DNA from: Sphingomonadales bacterium
GTDB taxonomy: Bacteria; Pseudomonadota; Alphaproteobacteria; Sphingomonadales; Sphingomonadaceae
Length of the DNA: 64,000 bases
Reading direction: 5' to 3'
Assembly: GCA_027486895.1 (NCBI GenBank)
Contig: JAIXOE010000005.1
Location: forward strand, 60,471 to 124,470
Below are positions 27,033 through 36,724 of the stretch, piece after piece. The translations under genes and the position numbers were made by a program. The notes under the pieces are model-generated. The model worked only from the letters and a program-made list of their open reading frames with translations. It searched no databases and was not told where the DNA came from. Numbering within the stretch: position 1 is the first letter of the stretch; each line of letters opens with the position of its first letter.

Positions 27033-27994
27033 TAATCGCGACCGGCAAGCCTGCGTTCGATGGCATCAAGAATTTTGGCAGCTGTATCGGTGCCATTGAA
27101 CCGGTCGATCGCGACGATACCGGTTGGCGAAGTTACGTTGATTTCGGTCAGCCATTTGCCGCCAATGACATCAATGCCGACGAATATCAGTCCAAGTTCC
27201 TTCAAACGCGGCCCCATAGCGGCACAAATTTCCAGCTCGCCAGCGGTCAAATCAGTGGCCTCGGCACTGCCGCCTACCGCAAGGTTAGACCGGAATTCGC
27301 CTTCACCCGGACGACGGTTGATGGCCCCTGAGACTTCGCCGTCGATAAGTACGATCCGCTTGTCGCCCTTCGCAACGTCGGGAAGGAATGGCTGCACCAT
27401 ATGCGGTTCAGGCCAAGTCGTATTAAACACCTCAAACAGCGCGCCGACATTGCTGCCATCGGCTTCAATCCGGAAAATGGCCTTGCCACCATTGCCATGC
27501 AGAGGCTTTACGACAATCGCGCCATGTTCCTTTTGGAACGCACGCACTTCATCGAGTGAACGCGTTATCAGCGTCGGTGGCATGAACTGACGATAGTCGA
27601 GCACCATGACTTTTTCGGGGGCATTGCGTACGCTGGCAGGGTTGTTGACCACCAATGTCTCATGCTCGATGCGCTCAAGCAAATGGGTGGCAGTGATATA
27701 GCCCACATGAAATGGCGGGTCCTGCCGCATCAGCACGACGTCGATATCTGAGCCCAGGTCAACACGCTGTGGCGCGCCGAACCGGTAGTGAGCGCCCTCG
27801 ACGCGCTGGACGTCGTACACAGGATGCGCAAGCGCCGTGAGCCGGTCATTGGCGTCGAGCGTCAGCGACGTCACATCATAATGCCAGATATCATAGCCGC
27901 GCGACTGGGCGGCTAGCATCAATGCAAAGCTCGAGTCCCCCTGAATATTGATACCATCCATCGGGTCCATCTGGACCGCCATTCTGATTGCCAT
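27032..27994 (-). CDS. gshB: Glutathione synthase
   Basis: A 320-residue ATP-grasp enzyme joining glycine to gamma-glutamylcysteine. It begins with the conserved VQMDPMDGINIQGDSSFALML and has PASVRNAPEKV, IVVKPLHGNGGKAIFRI (ATP-grasp lysine and loop), MVQPFLPD, GDKRIVLIDGEVSGAINR and a C-terminal INVTSPTGIVAIDR. ATG 27994 was chosen over a further upstream start because the family begins just before the QMDP motif. It lies 10 bases after yraN in the operon. Confidence 0.95.
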   Translation of the reverse strand: MAIRMAVQMDPMDGINIQGDSSFALMLAAQSRGYDIWHYDVTSLTLDANDRLTALAHPVYDVQRVEGAHYRFGAPQRVDLGSDIDVVLMRQDPPFHVGYITATHLLERIEHETLVVNNPASVRNAPEKVMVLDYRQFMPPTLITRSLDEVRAFQKEHGAIVVKPLHGNGGKAIFRIEADGSNVGALFEVFNTTWPEPHMVQPFLPDVAKGDKRIVLIDGEVSGAINRRPGEGEFRSNLAVGGSAEATDLTAGELEICAAMGPRLKELGLIFVGIDVIGGKWLTEINVTSPTGIVAIDRFNGTDTAAKILDAIERRLAGRD

Positions 27995-28004
27995 GTGCTT
28001 ATCC

Positions 28005-28355
28005 TTATCCGTGCCAGACGTTCGGCAGATGGTGTGGCCAACGCCATGGCGCAACCATAATCAGGTCTATCTGCATATTTTCGCACTCTTTTCCATATTT
28101 CGGGAGAAGAATTTCGGCCGCGGCAGCCACGCGGCGCAATCTGTACGCGTCAATCGCGGTTGCGAGATCATGCACATTACGGCGCGCTTTGACTTCAACA
28201 AACGCAATCGTTTTGCCCCGCCGTGCGATTAGGTCGACTTCGCCGCGTGGCGTTTTGACGCGCATCGCAACGACGCGCCATCCTTTCAGCCGCAAAAACC
28301 AGGCGGCAATGGTTTCGCCACGTCGCCCCCGCTGTTCGGCGGCTAGCCGGTTCAC
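28005..28355 (-). CDS. YraN/UPF0102 family nuclease-like protein
   Basis: A 116-residue protein with the UPF0102 pattern RRGETIAAWFLRLKGWRVVAMRVKTPRGEVDLIARRGKTIAFVEVKAR. The E...GEVDL...FVEVK arrangement is that of PD-(D/E)xK (Holliday-junction-resolvase-like) nucleases. Its substrate is not known. Its start overlaps the rsmI stop (ATGA), and rsmI-yraN adjacency is widely conserved. Confidence 0.92.
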   Translation of the reverse strand: MNRLAAEQRGRRGETIAAWFLRLKGWRVVAMRVKTPRGEVDLIARRGKTIAFVEVKARRNVHDLATAIDAYRLRRVAAAAEILLPKYGKECENMQIDLIMVAPWRWPHHLPNVWHG

Positions 28356-29182
28356 TGCGACTTCAGTTGCGTAGCACGCGTATATACGTCGCTGCGCTCA
28401 AGGCCGAAGCGTTTGGCGATGACACCAGCGGCTTTGGCGGCTGACATTGTGGAAAGCGCTTCACGCAAAGCTGTGTCCACATCCCCTGTGTCATATACCG
28501 CCTCGTCGGCGGGCGGACCGATGATAAGGACGATTTCGCCCTTTGGTTCCTGCGCAGCATAACGCGCAGCGAGTTCAGACGCCGGCCCCGTCACAACCTC
28601 TTCAAATTTCTTGGTCAGTTCGCGCGCAACAGCCACTTCGCGATCGCCATAGGTTTCCGCAATCGCCGCAAGCGACGCGGCCAGACGCGGCCCTGCTTCA
28701 TAGAAAACCAACGTCGCCTTGACCTGGCCCAGTTCCAACAATGTTTCCACACGTGCCTTGGCTTTGTTTGGGAGGAAACCGGCAAACAGAAAGCGGTCGG
28801 TGGGTAATCCACAAATCGATAGAGCCGCGGTTACCGCGCTTGCACCGGGGATTGTAAATACTGGAACACCCGCCTCACGAGCGCTGCGCACAAGTTTATA
28901 GCCAGGATCTGAAATCAGTGGCGTGCCTGCATCCGATACCAGCGCGACGACCGCGCCACGCGCAGCGGCGACCAGTGACTCACGTTCCGTCTCGCCACTA
29001 TGGTCATTATAGCGTCGCATTTTTTTCTTCAGGCCCAGATGATGCAACAATTTACCTGTAACCCTGCTGTCTTCGACAGCTACAATTTCTGCGGCTTTCA
29101 GCAGATCAATTGCCCGTTGTGACATATCTGCAAGGTTGCCGATTGGTGTCGCAACGACATATAAGCCCGATTCGAACATCAT
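28352..29182 (-). CDS. rsmI: 16S rRNA (cytidine1402-2'-O)-methyltransferase RsmI
   Basis: A 276-residue SAM-dependent tetrapyrrole-methylase-fold enzyme that methylates the ribose of C1402 in the ribosomal P site. It begins GLYVVATPIGNLADMSQRA and has VAVEDSRVTGKLL, VALVSDAGTPLISDPGYKLV and PGASAVTAALSICGLPTDRFLFAGFLP. Two adjacent ATG codons (29182, 29179) are possible starts. It heads a four-gene operon and is divergent from the lipoprotein gene, with only 33 bases between starts. Confidence 0.96.
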   Translation of the reverse strand: MMFESGLYVVATPIGNLADMSQRAIDLLKAAEIVAVEDSRVTGKLLHHLGLKKKMRRYNDHSGETERESLVAAARGAVVALVSDAGTPLISDPGYKLVRSAREAGVPVFTIPGASAVTAALSICGLPTDRFLFAGFLPNKAKARVETLLELGQVKATLVFYEAGPRLAASLAAIAETYGDREVAVARELTKKFEEVVTGPASELAARYAAQEPKGEIVLIIGPPADEAVYDTGDVDTALREALSTMSAAKAAGVIAKRFGLERSDVYTRATQLKSQ

Positions 29183-29215
29183 CTGATTTATATGCTTTTG
29201 CCCAAGGGAAATTTC

Positions 29216-30385
29216 ATGAGCGCAACCATTGCAGCAAGCTGCGCAACGCCGCAAGCTTTAGCAGGCCAGATCAAAAAGCTGCTGGCTTTAGCATCAATCG
29301 TTTTGCTCTCGGCCTGTGCCGCAATTCCGCGTGGTGGCGAAGGACCACCGCCTGTGGTTTCGCCCGACCCGCTGGACGGCATGCACCGCGTTGCGTTGCT
29401 CCTTCCTGTGACTGGCCCTGATGGCGACGTTGGCCAATCGATCGCCAACGCAACCGCGCTTGCACTGACGGATACTAAAGCAACCAACATTCGCATGATT
29501 ACCTATGACACCAGCATGGGTGTCGCTGCCGCTGCAAAGCGGGCCATTGCTGATGGTAACAAGGTCATCTTGGGCCCGTTACGCGGCGACCATGTCGTCG
29601 AAGCCGCCGCAGTTGCACGGACAGCAGGTGTGCCGATCATCAGCTTTTCGAACGACGTCGGGGTTGCCGGCCAAAATGTATTCTTGCTTGGCCATTTGCC
29701 CAATCAATCCATCGACCGCGTTGTCCGCTACGCCCGCTCGCAAGGGTATAACCGCTTTGCAGGCGTGGTTTCGACAAATGTGTATGGCCAGCGTGCGCAA
29801 TCGAACCTGACCTCTGCTGTGCGCAGCGCAGGCGGTACGCTTGTTGGCATTCAAGAATCTGACGGAACGACAGCCTCTGCGGATGCCGCAGCGCGCCGCT
29901 TGGCGCAATTGGGCCAGATTGATGCTGTATTGATTGCGGACAGTGGCCGCGCTGGAGTCGCATTGGTCCCAGCGCTTCGCCGGAACGGGATGCGGAATGC
30001 AAAAATTCTTGGCACCGATTTGTGGAACATCGACGGTTCGCTGGCAGGCAGCGCGGCGATGTATGGTGGTTGGTTTGCCAGCGTTTCCGACACGCTCTAT
30101 GCCCAATATGCAACCAAGTATCGGGCACGCTTTGGCAAGACACCGCTGCGCCTCTCGAGCCTCGGTTATGACTCCGTGCTTTTGGTCGCACGGGTTGCAC
30201 GTGACTGGCGCCCGGGTACAAAGTTCCCAATTGCGCAGCTCACGGATCCTCAGGGCTTTATCGGCGTCGATGGCGCGTTTCGTTTCACAGCCAATGGTTT
30301 AACCGAGCGCATGCTTGAGGTGCAGGAAATTCAATCGGGCAAGTTTGTGACCATCAGCGCAGCGCCAACGCAATTCGCAAAGTAA
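29216..30385 (+). CDS. LpoA/LppC-type penicillin-binding protein activator lipoprotein
   Basis: A 389-residue lipoprotein. A positively charged leader and hydrophobic stretch end in the lipobox LLSACA (about 37-42). The remainder is a periplasmic-binding-protein-like fold: it starts RVALLLPVTGPDGDVGQSIANA and has GPLRGDHVVEAAAVARTAGVPIISFSND, resembling Leu/Ile/Val-binding proteins. LpoA activates PBP1a at the outer membrane in gamma-proteobacteria; in alphas this homologue beside rsmI is conserved but its role is inferred. It starts at ATG 29216 after AAGGGAAA. The genes after it lie on the opposite strand. Confidence 0.85.
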   Translation: MSATIAASCATPQALAGQIKKLLALASIVLLSACAAIPRGGEGPPPVVSPDPLDGMHRVALLLPVTGPDGDVGQSIANATALALTDTKATNIRMITYDTSMGVAAAAKRAIADGNKVILGPLRGDHVVEAAAVARTAGVPIISFSNDVGVAGQNVFLLGHLPNQSIDRVVRYARSQGYNRFAGVVSTNVYGQRAQSNLTSAVRSAGGTLVGIQESDGTTASADAAARRLAQLGQIDAVLIADSGRAGVALVPALRRNGMRNAKILGTDLWNIDGSLAGSAAMYGGWFASVSDTLYAQYATKYRARFGKTPLRLSSLGYDSVLLVARVARDWRPGTKFPIAQLTDPQGFIGVDGAFRFTANGLTERMLEVQEIQSGKFVTISAAPTQFAK

Positions 30386-30425
30386 CTGCGATGCGCCGAT
30401 GGGAGGCATGTCCAGCCAACGAATG

Positions 30426-30983
30426 TTAGTGGCGGCAATGCTCGTTGTGGACATGACCGCCGCCCATTTTACGGGCTTTCTCGATTTTCTTGAGCACCAT
30501 CTGACGCTTTAACCGCGACAGATGGTCAATGAACAAGATGCCTTCAAGATGGTCCATCTCATGCTGGAGACAGGTCGCCATTAGACCCGTCATCGTCTCT
30601 TCATGGACTTTGCCGTCGAGGTCCTGCCAGCGGGCACGGATTTGCGCGGGGCGCTCAACTTCAGCATATTGGTCAGGCACCGACAGGCAGCCTTCATTAT
30701 ACAGGCTGTGTTCGTCCGACGGGTCCAATATTTCGGGGTTCACGAAAACGCGCGGATTCCGGACGGGCTCGTCACCGCCGCCCTCTTCTTCCTGCAAATC
30801 GATGACCAACAGGCGCTTAGGCACCCCGACCTGAATGGCTGCAAGCCCAATACCCGGCGCAGCGTACATTGTTTCGGTCATGTCATCGACAAGCGTTTTG
30901 AGATCCGCATCGAATTTCTCAACGGGAGTCGAAATGGTTTTCAGCCGCGGATCGGGCACTTCAAGAATAGGTAATATGGCCAT
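30426..30983 (-). CDS. def: Peptide deformylase
   Basis: A 185-residue metalloenzyme that removes the formyl group from nascent proteins. All three family motifs are present: GIGLAAIQVG, EGCLSVPDQYAEVERP with the metal-binding Cys, and QHEMDHLEG with the two His and the catalytic Glu. The C-terminus is His-rich (GGGHVHNEHCRH). ATG 30983 begins the standard MAILPILEVPDPRL; the frame is open further up. It is transcribed after recR (31-base gap). fmt, which adds the formyl group, lies just beyond recR on the other strand. Confidence 0.96.
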   Translation of the reverse strand: MAILPILEVPDPRLKTISTPVEKFDADLKTLVDDMTETMYAAPGIGLAAIQVGVPKRLLVIDLQEEEGGGDEPVRNPRVFVNPEILDPSDEHSLYNEGCLSVPDQYAEVERPAQIRARWQDLDGKVHEETMTGLMATCLQHEMDHLEGILFIDHLSRLKRQMVLKKIEKARKMGGGHVHNEHCRH

Positions 30984-31014
30984 GGGTCGCAGATAGGGAC
31001 GGTCTTGCGATAAA

Positions 31015-31611
31015 TCAACCGACAGGGCGTCTGGCGCGCAATGCTTGCGCCAAAGTACCGTCATCGAGATAATCAAGCTCGCCGCCAACGGGGACGCCAT
31101 GCGCCAGCTGTGTCAGCCTAATCGGAAATTGCTCAAGCCTTTCAGCAAGATAATGTGCAGTGGTTTGCCCCTCCAACGTCGCATTCATTGCCAACACAAC
31201 TTCATCAACGCCGCCCGCTGCCACACGCGTGACCAAGCCTTCAATATTTAAATCCTCTGGCCGGACGCCATCGAGGGCGGATAAACGGCCGCCTAACACA
31301 TGATATTTTCCCGGGAATAGGCGCGATCGATCAAGCGCCCACAAATCCGATACGTCTTCGACTACACAAATCGAACGGACGTCGCGGCGCGGATCCACGC
31401 AAATGCCGCATGGGTTGCCAGTATCGATATTTCCGCATGTGCTGCAGACGACAAGCCGTTGCTCGACCTGCTCCAACGCCCTTAAAAGTGGCATCAAAAC
31501 GCTTTCGCGCTTTTTCATGAGGTGCAGCACAACCCGCCGTGCCGAGCGTGGGCCAAGTCCGGGCAATTTCGACAATGCCTGTGCCAATGCGTCTATTTCT
31601 TGCGATGCCAT
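31015..31611 (-). CDS. recR: Recombination protein RecR
   Basis: A 198-residue protein of the RecFOR pathway for loading RecA at gaps. It has an HhH region ([17 protein letters not shown]), a four-cysteine zinc finger ([16 protein letters not shown]), a Toprim domain ([15 protein letters not shown]) and a C-terminal Walker B-like segment ([19 protein letters not shown]). ATG 31611 fits the family start. It heads a recR-def unit divergent from fmt-truA, with a 42-base shared promoter region. Confidence 0.96.
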   Translation of the reverse strand: MASQEIDALAQALSKLPGLGPRSARRVVLHLMKKRESVLMPLLRALEQVEQRLVVCSTCGNIDTGNPCGICVDPRRDVRSICVVEDVSDLWALDRSRLFPGKYHVLGGRLSALDGVRPEDLNIEGLVTRVAAGGVDEVVLAMNATLEGQTTAHYLAERLEQFPIRLTQLAHGVPVGGELDYLDDGTLAQALRARRPVG

Positions 31612-31653
31612 GCCGCGGGTCTTAGGGGGCTTTCGAACAAAGGAAAAGTGACG

Positions 31654-32559
31654 ATGCGTCTTGCCTTCATGGGAACACCCGAATTTGCCGTGCCAGCGCT
31701 CGACGCGCTGGTTGCCGCTGGGCATGATGTGGTTGCGGTATATTCGCAACCACCCCGCCCCGCCAATCGCGGTAAGAAGCTAACTCCATCGGCCGTGCAG
31801 CATCGTGCGGAGGAGCTGGGTTTGCAGGTGCTTACACCGCTATCACTGCGTCAGGGGGATGCTGCGGCTGAATTTGCGGCGCTGGACCTCGACGCCGCAA
31901 TTGTTGCTGCATATGGTCTCATCCTTCCCAAATCGATCTTGGAAGCGCCAAAGCACGGCTGTCTCAATATTCACGGCTCTTTATTGCCACGCTGGCGCGG
32001 GGCTGCACCAGTTCAGCGTGCCATCTTGGCGGGAGACACCACCACAGGCGTCATGGTCATGCAAATGGAAGCCGGCCTCGATACCGGCCCAGTGCGCGCG
32101 ACGACCGAGATCGAAATCGGGCATAAGACAACGGGCATGCTCACGAGCGAGCTGGCCGAACTTGGCGCGGAATTGATGGTACGTGTGTTATCTGACCTCG
32201 ATGCCTTTCCAGCCCTGAAGCAACCAGAGGACGGCGTGACCTACGCCGCCAAAATCGACAAGGCAGAGACCAAATTGGATTTTTCACTGCCCGCCGAGGC
32301 GGTTCAAAGACAAATACGCGCATTCAACCCAGCGCCGGGCGCTTGGTTCGAATTTGAAAGCGAACGCTATCGTTTGCTTGCCGCTGACATCGTCGCAGGC
32401 AATGGCAAAGCCGGCACGGTTTTGGACGATCATCTGACCATCGCGTGCGGCGTTGGCACGATCCGTCCCACCCTGATCCAACGTGCAGGCAAACCTGCAA
32501 TGCCGACCGCAGACTTGCTGCGTGGCAAGGCATTGCCGGCGGGCACCATCCTTTTATGA
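31654..32559 (+). CDS. fmt: Methionyl-tRNA formyltransferase
   Basis: A 301-residue enzyme that formylates initiator Met-tRNA with 10-formyl-tetrahydrofolate. It begins [19 protein letters not shown], has the catalytic and folate-binding [21 protein letters not shown], and contains the C-terminal OB-like domain ([15 protein letters not shown]). ATG 31654 was chosen by family alignment. Its stop overlaps the truA start (ATGA). Confidence 0.97.
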   Translation: MRLAFMGTPEFAVPALDALVAAGHDVVAVYSQPPRPANRGKKLTPSAVQHRAEELGLQVLTPLSLRQGDAAAEFAALDLDAAIVAAYGLILPKSILEAPKHGCLNIHGSLLPRWRGAAPVQRAILAGDTTTGVMVMQMEAGLDTGPVRATTEIEIGHKTTGMLTSELAELGAELMVRVLSDLDAFPALKQPEDGVTYAAKIDKAETKLDFSLPAEAVQRQIRAFNPAPGAWFEFESERYRLLAADIVAGNGKAGTVLDDHLTIACGVGTIRPTLIQRAGKPAMPTADLLRGKALPAGTILL

Positions 32560-33296
32560 CTCGTTTCGCCCTCACCATCGAATTTGACGGCGGCCCGTAC
32601 ATGGGATGGCAATGGCAGGACCATGGCCCTTCAGTTCAGGGCGCGATCGAAGAGGCTATATTCAAAACCACTGGCGAAAAGACTTTGGTCTACAGCGCTG
32701 GCCGCACTGATGCAGGTGTCCACGCACTGGGTATGCGCGCGCATGTCGATGTCGAAAAAGGACTATCGTCTTTCAGGTTGATGGAAGCCATCAACGCCCA
32801 TTTGCGGCCCCACCCCATTGCCATTTTGGCGTGTGAGGAAGTCGCGGATGACTGGCATGCGCGTTACAGCTGCATTGGCCGGTCTTACGAATATCGGATC
32901 CGTAATCGCCGCGCGTCGCTCACTTTGGAAAAGGGCCGTGTGTGGCGCGTTGGCCCTGAGCTTGATGCCGACGCGATGCATACAGCCGCCCAAATATTGG
33001 TGGGCGTGCATGATTTCACAACCTTCCGGTCAACCGCATGTCAATCGGCAAGCCCGGTAAAGTCGCTTGACCGGTTGAACGTACGGCGCGAAGGGCAGCA
33101 TATCATCATTGAGGCTGCGGCCTTGTCTTTCCTGCACCATCAAGTGCGATCGATGGTGGGTTGCCTTGTGGCTGTTGGATTGGGGCGTTGGACCGCTGCC
33201 GATTTGAAAGCTGCGCTCGATGCAGCGGACCGTTCGGCCTTGGCGGAGAATGCGCCGCCCGAAGGCCTCTATTTTGTGCGGGCAAACTACCCTTAA
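32556..33296 (+). CDS. truA: tRNA pseudouridine synthase A
   Basis: A 246-residue enzyme making pseudouridine at positions 38-40 of the tRNA anticodon stem. It starts [17 protein letters not shown] and has the catalytic Asp in [15 protein letters not shown], plus [15 protein letters not shown] and [18 protein letters not shown]. It is coupled to fmt. Its last four bases overlap the end of the XrtA operon on the other strand. Confidence 0.97.
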   Translation: MTRFALTIEFDGGPYMGWQWQDHGPSVQGAIEEAIFKTTGEKTLVYSAGRTDAGVHALGMRAHVDVEKGLSSFRLMEAINAHLRPHPIAILACEEVADDWHARYSCIGRSYEYRIRNRRASLTLEKGRVWRVGPELDADAMHTAAQILVGVHDFTTFRSTACQSASPVKSLDRLNVRREGQHIIIEAAALSFLHHQVRSMVGCLVAVGLGRWTAADLKAALDAADRSALAENAPPEGLYFVRANYP

Positions 33297-35185
33297 GCAA
33301 ACAGGTTGTTGAGCGACTTTTCAAGCATCACAAGCTGCCACAAAAGCCGACCGTTGTTGGACCGACCCGATATGTGATCCTCGGCTGCTTGCGCGATAGC
33401 CTTGCTGTCAAACAGGTCCATTTGCGAGAACAGTAAGCTCGTCGAAAGCGCCCGCGCTTGCGGTGCCAATGGCCCGCGAAACCACGCATCGATGGGCGTC
33501 ACAAAGCCCATTTTGGGACGGTACAATATATCGCTCGGCAGATAAGGTTCCATCGTCTTCTTCAGCAACCATTTCCCCTGTCCGCTACGTATCCGCATTT
33601 TCTCTGGCAAACTTGCGGCAAACTCCAGCAAATGATGGTCGAGCAAAGGCTCGCGTGCTTCCAGACCAACCGCCATGCTCATGCGGTCAACCTTGGTCAG
33701 TATGTCGCCGGGCAACCACATCTTCATGTCCGCATATTGTGCCTGATCAAGCCCGCTTCGTGCAGGCGCGTTCATCATCAGTTGCTCCATATAGCCTTCG
33801 GCCCGGTAGCCGCCGACCAAGCTGCGCATGCGTTCGGAGTAGAGGCCATGGCGCGCAGCAGGGTTTGTCAGGCTGACCGCGTCGGTATAGCCTTCCGGTC
33901 CACTGCGCCCAAGGGACAACAACGTCGTTTTGGCGCGCAATGGCCGCGGTGCCCAATCTGCCTTTGGATAGACCTTACCCAGACCACTGAACAATGGACC
34001 GCGCAAGGATTGCGGCAACATATTGCGGACTTGTTCTTCGTTATGGTGGAACACATGGCGACGGTATCCAGCTAAGGCTTCGTCGGCTCCATCGCCCGAG
34101 AGGGCCACGGTGACGTCTTCACGTGCCATCTCGCATACGCGATAAGTGGGCAATGCGGAGGCGTCAGCAAATGGCTCGTCAAAATGGTGCGCAAGCGTAT
34201 CGATCAGCCCGAAGTCATCCGCAGCGACCTGGCGCGACCGATGATCCGTCGCAAACCGGCGCGCGATCCGCTCGGCGTAAGCGCTCTCGTCTACGGCAGC
34301 GACGTCAAACCCGATCGAGCATGTCTTCACCGGTTGCCGGGACGCTTCTGCCATCAGCGCAACCACTGCGCTGCTGTCCACACCGCCTGATAGAAATGCA
34401 CCCAAGGGGACATCCGCCACCATGCGCGAGGTGACACCTTGGCGCAGCAAACGCAGCAGTTCTTCGGACAACTCCGCTTGGCTGCCGCGCGCCCGTTTCG
34501 AATAATCAATATCCCAATACTGCACAGGCGCCGGCAGAGCGCGGCCTTGTTGCAGCGTCAGATGATGCCCCGCAGGCAGCTTTTTCACACCGCGCAATAT
34601 GCAGGCATGATCAGGCACATAGCCAAAGGCCATGAAGTCATCGACGGCGGATACGTCAATCTCGCGGCGCAATGCCGGATGCGCTGTTAATGCCTTAAGT
34701 TCTGATCCGAACAGGACACTGCCGTCAGCGATCGGCGCGTAAAATAAAGGCTTAACGCCGACACGATCGCGCGCGATGAACAGCTGCTTTGTACGCGCAT
34801 CGTGGATGGCAAAGGCAAACATGCCCTGAAAATGCGACACACAATCGGTACCCCAATGCCGCCATCCCTGCAAGATGACTTCACTGTCGCTATGCGTGTG
34901 AAATTCATAGCCGGCAGCTTCAAGTAACTGACGTAGCGCTTGGAAATTATAAATCTCGCCATTGAAGGTAAGCGTCAGCGCGCCATCATCCGAACGCATT
35001 GGCTGCGCGCCGCCCTCCAGATCGATAATCGACAGTCGCCTGTGCCCCAGCCCGACTCCCGGCGCAGTCCACACGCCTGATCCGTCGGGCCCACGATGGG
35101 CGATGGCATCCGTCATCCGCTTCACCCGTTCAGGGTCAACGGGTTTGGCAGTTTCCAAGTGAAAAATTCCGGCTATGCCACACAT
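33293..35185 (-). CDS. XrtA/PEP-CTERM-associated amidotransferase 1, asparagine synthase type
   Basis: A 630-residue class II glutamine amidotransferase. The nucleophile Cys2 is in MCGIAGIF, followed by the glutaminase domain to about 200 ([17 protein letters not shown]). The ATP-pyrophosphatase domain has [16 protein letters not shown] (PP-loop) and [17 protein letters not shown]. It is asparagine synthase-like, but genes like this in exosortase operons are classed as amidotransferase 1 and are thought to amidate sugar or glycan precursors rather than make asparagine. It is the last gene of the ten-gene operon, nine bases after xrtA. Confidence 0.88.
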   Translation of the reverse strand: MCGIAGIFHLETAKPVDPERVKRMTDAIAHRGPDGSGVWTAPGVGLGHRRLSIIDLEGGAQPMRSDDGALTLTFNGEIYNFQALRQLLEAAGYEFHTHSDSEVILQGWRHWGTDCVSHFQGMFAFAIHDARTKQLFIARDRVGVKPLFYAPIADGSVLFGSELKALTAHPALRREIDVSAVDDFMAFGYVPDHACILRGVKKLPAGHHLTLQQGRALPAPVQYWDIDYSKRARGSQAELSEELLRLLRQGVTSRMVADVPLGAFLSGGVDSSAVVALMAEASRQPVKTCSIGFDVAAVDESAYAERIARRFATDHRSRQVAADDFGLIDTLAHHFDEPFADASALPTYRVCEMAREDVTVALSGDGADEALAGYRRHVFHHNEEQVRNMLPQSLRGPLFSGLGKVYPKADWAPRPLRAKTTLLSLGRSGPEGYTDAVSLTNPAARHGLYSERMRSLVGGYRAEGYMEQLMMNAPARSGLDQAQYADMKMWLPGDILTKVDRMSMAVGLEAREPLLDHHLLEFAASLPEKMRIRSGQGKWLLKKTMEPYLPSDILYRPKMGFVTPIDAWFRGPLAPQARALSTSLLFSQMDLFDSKAIAQAAEDHISGRSNNGRLLWQLVMLEKSLNNLFA

Positions 35186-35194
35186 GCCGCGCCC

Positions 35195-36724
35195 CTAACG
35201 CAATCCAGCGAAGCGGTCAGCCACTTTATCAATATCGCCCAAGGCGGAGACGAATGCGTCAACCGCTGGACGCGCGGGGGCGTCAGGCTCGTCCTCTGCA
35301 GAAACAAGGATAGCGACCGCCTGTTGATTACCATTGAACAGTCGCGCCTGAAGCGTTGCGAGTTTTACGCGCGCGGCGGATCCGGTTGTGACTTTATTCA
35401 CGCGGTAGAAACTGACGACGTGGCGCGCTGCACCTTCGGTTTTGATCCGCTCCGCCCGGCCCGATGACGGTGCAGGCATGTTGGCTGACCATGACCAATG
35501 CCCATCAGGATCGACTGCGCCTTGTCCAAACCCGACCAGTTCACGCCCTTCACTCTGTCGGTCAAATACGACGACAAATAGATCGGCCTCCTGCCCCGCG
35601 GCGTTGCGATAGCGCCCCGAAAGATAATGGCTCGCGCCCACAAAACGCGGTGTCCAATGCGCATTGGGAAGATAGGGAACAACCTTCCATCCCGCCACAG
35701 CGGGCAGGACGATACGGTCTGGCACTGGCGACGATCGGGCGGCCACATAGGCCGACCAACCAAAGGGCACCAAGGCGATCAGTAATAAAGCACCCAGGGC
35801 CTGCTTAATGTTTAAGATGTATCGAACTGGTCCCTGAAGCATGTCAGGGTCAAATGCATCCGCATCAGGTCGCCGGTCAAAGAAGCGCCAGCCTGCCGCC
35901 ATGACCAGAGCGATGACGATGCCGAAGAACACCCAGCCATAGACTACATGATCAAGGCTAGCGGCAAATTCGATTCCTTGGAAATGCGCGATATAAATCG
36001 TTGAAAACGCGCGTACGCCATTCGCCAGTATCGGCACGACGAAACACACCGCCAGAAACGCACATCGGCGCGGCCAACTGTTGAAACACAGATTGGCGAC
36101 GAGCACGCCATAGGCCATCATCGCAACGAGGAATTTTACGCCCGAACATGCCTCAGCGACGCGGAAATAGCCGGTTGGCGTGGTGATGAATATCCCGTCT
36201 AGGTGTGCGGGGATGCCAACCCAATCCAACATCGTCATGCACATTTGCGCCGTGACCGTCTGAAGAATTGGCACAGCCTCTTCGCCAATAGGAAGCAGGA
36301 AAAACATATAGAATAAGGGGAACAGCAACCCGCGCGCGACATTTGGGCCAAGTGTCAAAACCACTGCACCCTGCAACATCATGATCAGCGCGAGTTGCCG
36401 TGCCACCGCAAGCCCGGCGGCGTCGCCCAGCAGCCACCCAAATGCGCCAATCGCGACGTACATGAGCGCTGGCGCCCAAGACTGCGGCGTGAGCGCCGTC
36501 AGTTGGTCCTTGCGCTGGTGCACCAGCCATCCGAGGACAGGCACGATCAGCAGGCAATGGTTGAAGGTCGAGCTGTTCCACCAGATGCCCACCATGTCGG
36601 CAGCATCTTGCCGAAATATCACCAGCAACAGGCCCCAAGCGATACCAAGCCCGATCAGCGATCGCTGCCATGCGGTCATCGCAGATCGCGCGGCATGGCT
36701 TTGCAAGGTTGAGGCTAGGTTCAT
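35195..36724 (-). CDS. xrtA: Exosortase A fused to an EpsI domain
   Basis: A 509-residue inner-membrane protein. About eight helices in residues 20-280 carry the exosortase catalytic triad: Cys193 (EACSGVKFL), Arg238 (NGVRAFSTI) and His259 (LDHVVYGW). After another helix (about 305-323) a periplasmic EpsI-like (DUF3485) domain runs to the end (LPAVAGWKVVPYLP, HWTPRFVGASHYLSGRYRN). Exosortase A cleaves PEP-CTERM tails of exported proteins, while EpsI is tied to exopolysaccharide production. ATG 36724 shares one base with the upstream stop (TGATG); TTG 36727 is also possible. No substrate lies in the window. Confidence 0.92.
   Translation of the reverse strand: MNLASTLQSHAARSAMTAWQRSLIGLGIAWGLLLVIFRQDAADMVGIWWNSSTFNHCLLIVPVLGWLVHQRKDQLTALTPQSWAPALMYVAIGAFGWLLGDAAGLAVARQLALIMMLQGAVVLTLGPNVARGLLFPLFYMFFLLPIGEEAVPILQTVTAQMCMTMLDWVGIPAHLDGIFITTPTGYFRVAEACSGVKFLVAMMAYGVLVANLCFNSWPRRCAFLAVCFVVPILANGVRAFSTIYIAHFQGIEFAASLDHVVYGWVFFGIVIALVMAAGWRFFDRRPDADAFDPDMLQGPVRYILNIKQALGALLLIALVPFGWSAYVAARSSPVPDRIVLPAVAGWKVVPYLPNAHWTPRFVGASHYLSGRYRNAAGQEADLFVVVFDRQSEGRELVGFGQGAVDPDGHWSWSANMPAPSSGRAERIKTEGAARHVVSFYRVNKVTTGSAARVKLATLQARLFNGNQQAVAILVSAEDEPDAPARPAVDAFVSALGDIDKVADRFAGLR

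Noticed and set aside
29579..30230. Minus-strand open frames opposite the LpoA-type lipoprotein
   Set aside because: Low-complexity Arg/Ser/Gln-rich peptides without motifs; the plus-strand lipoprotein with lipobox explains the region.
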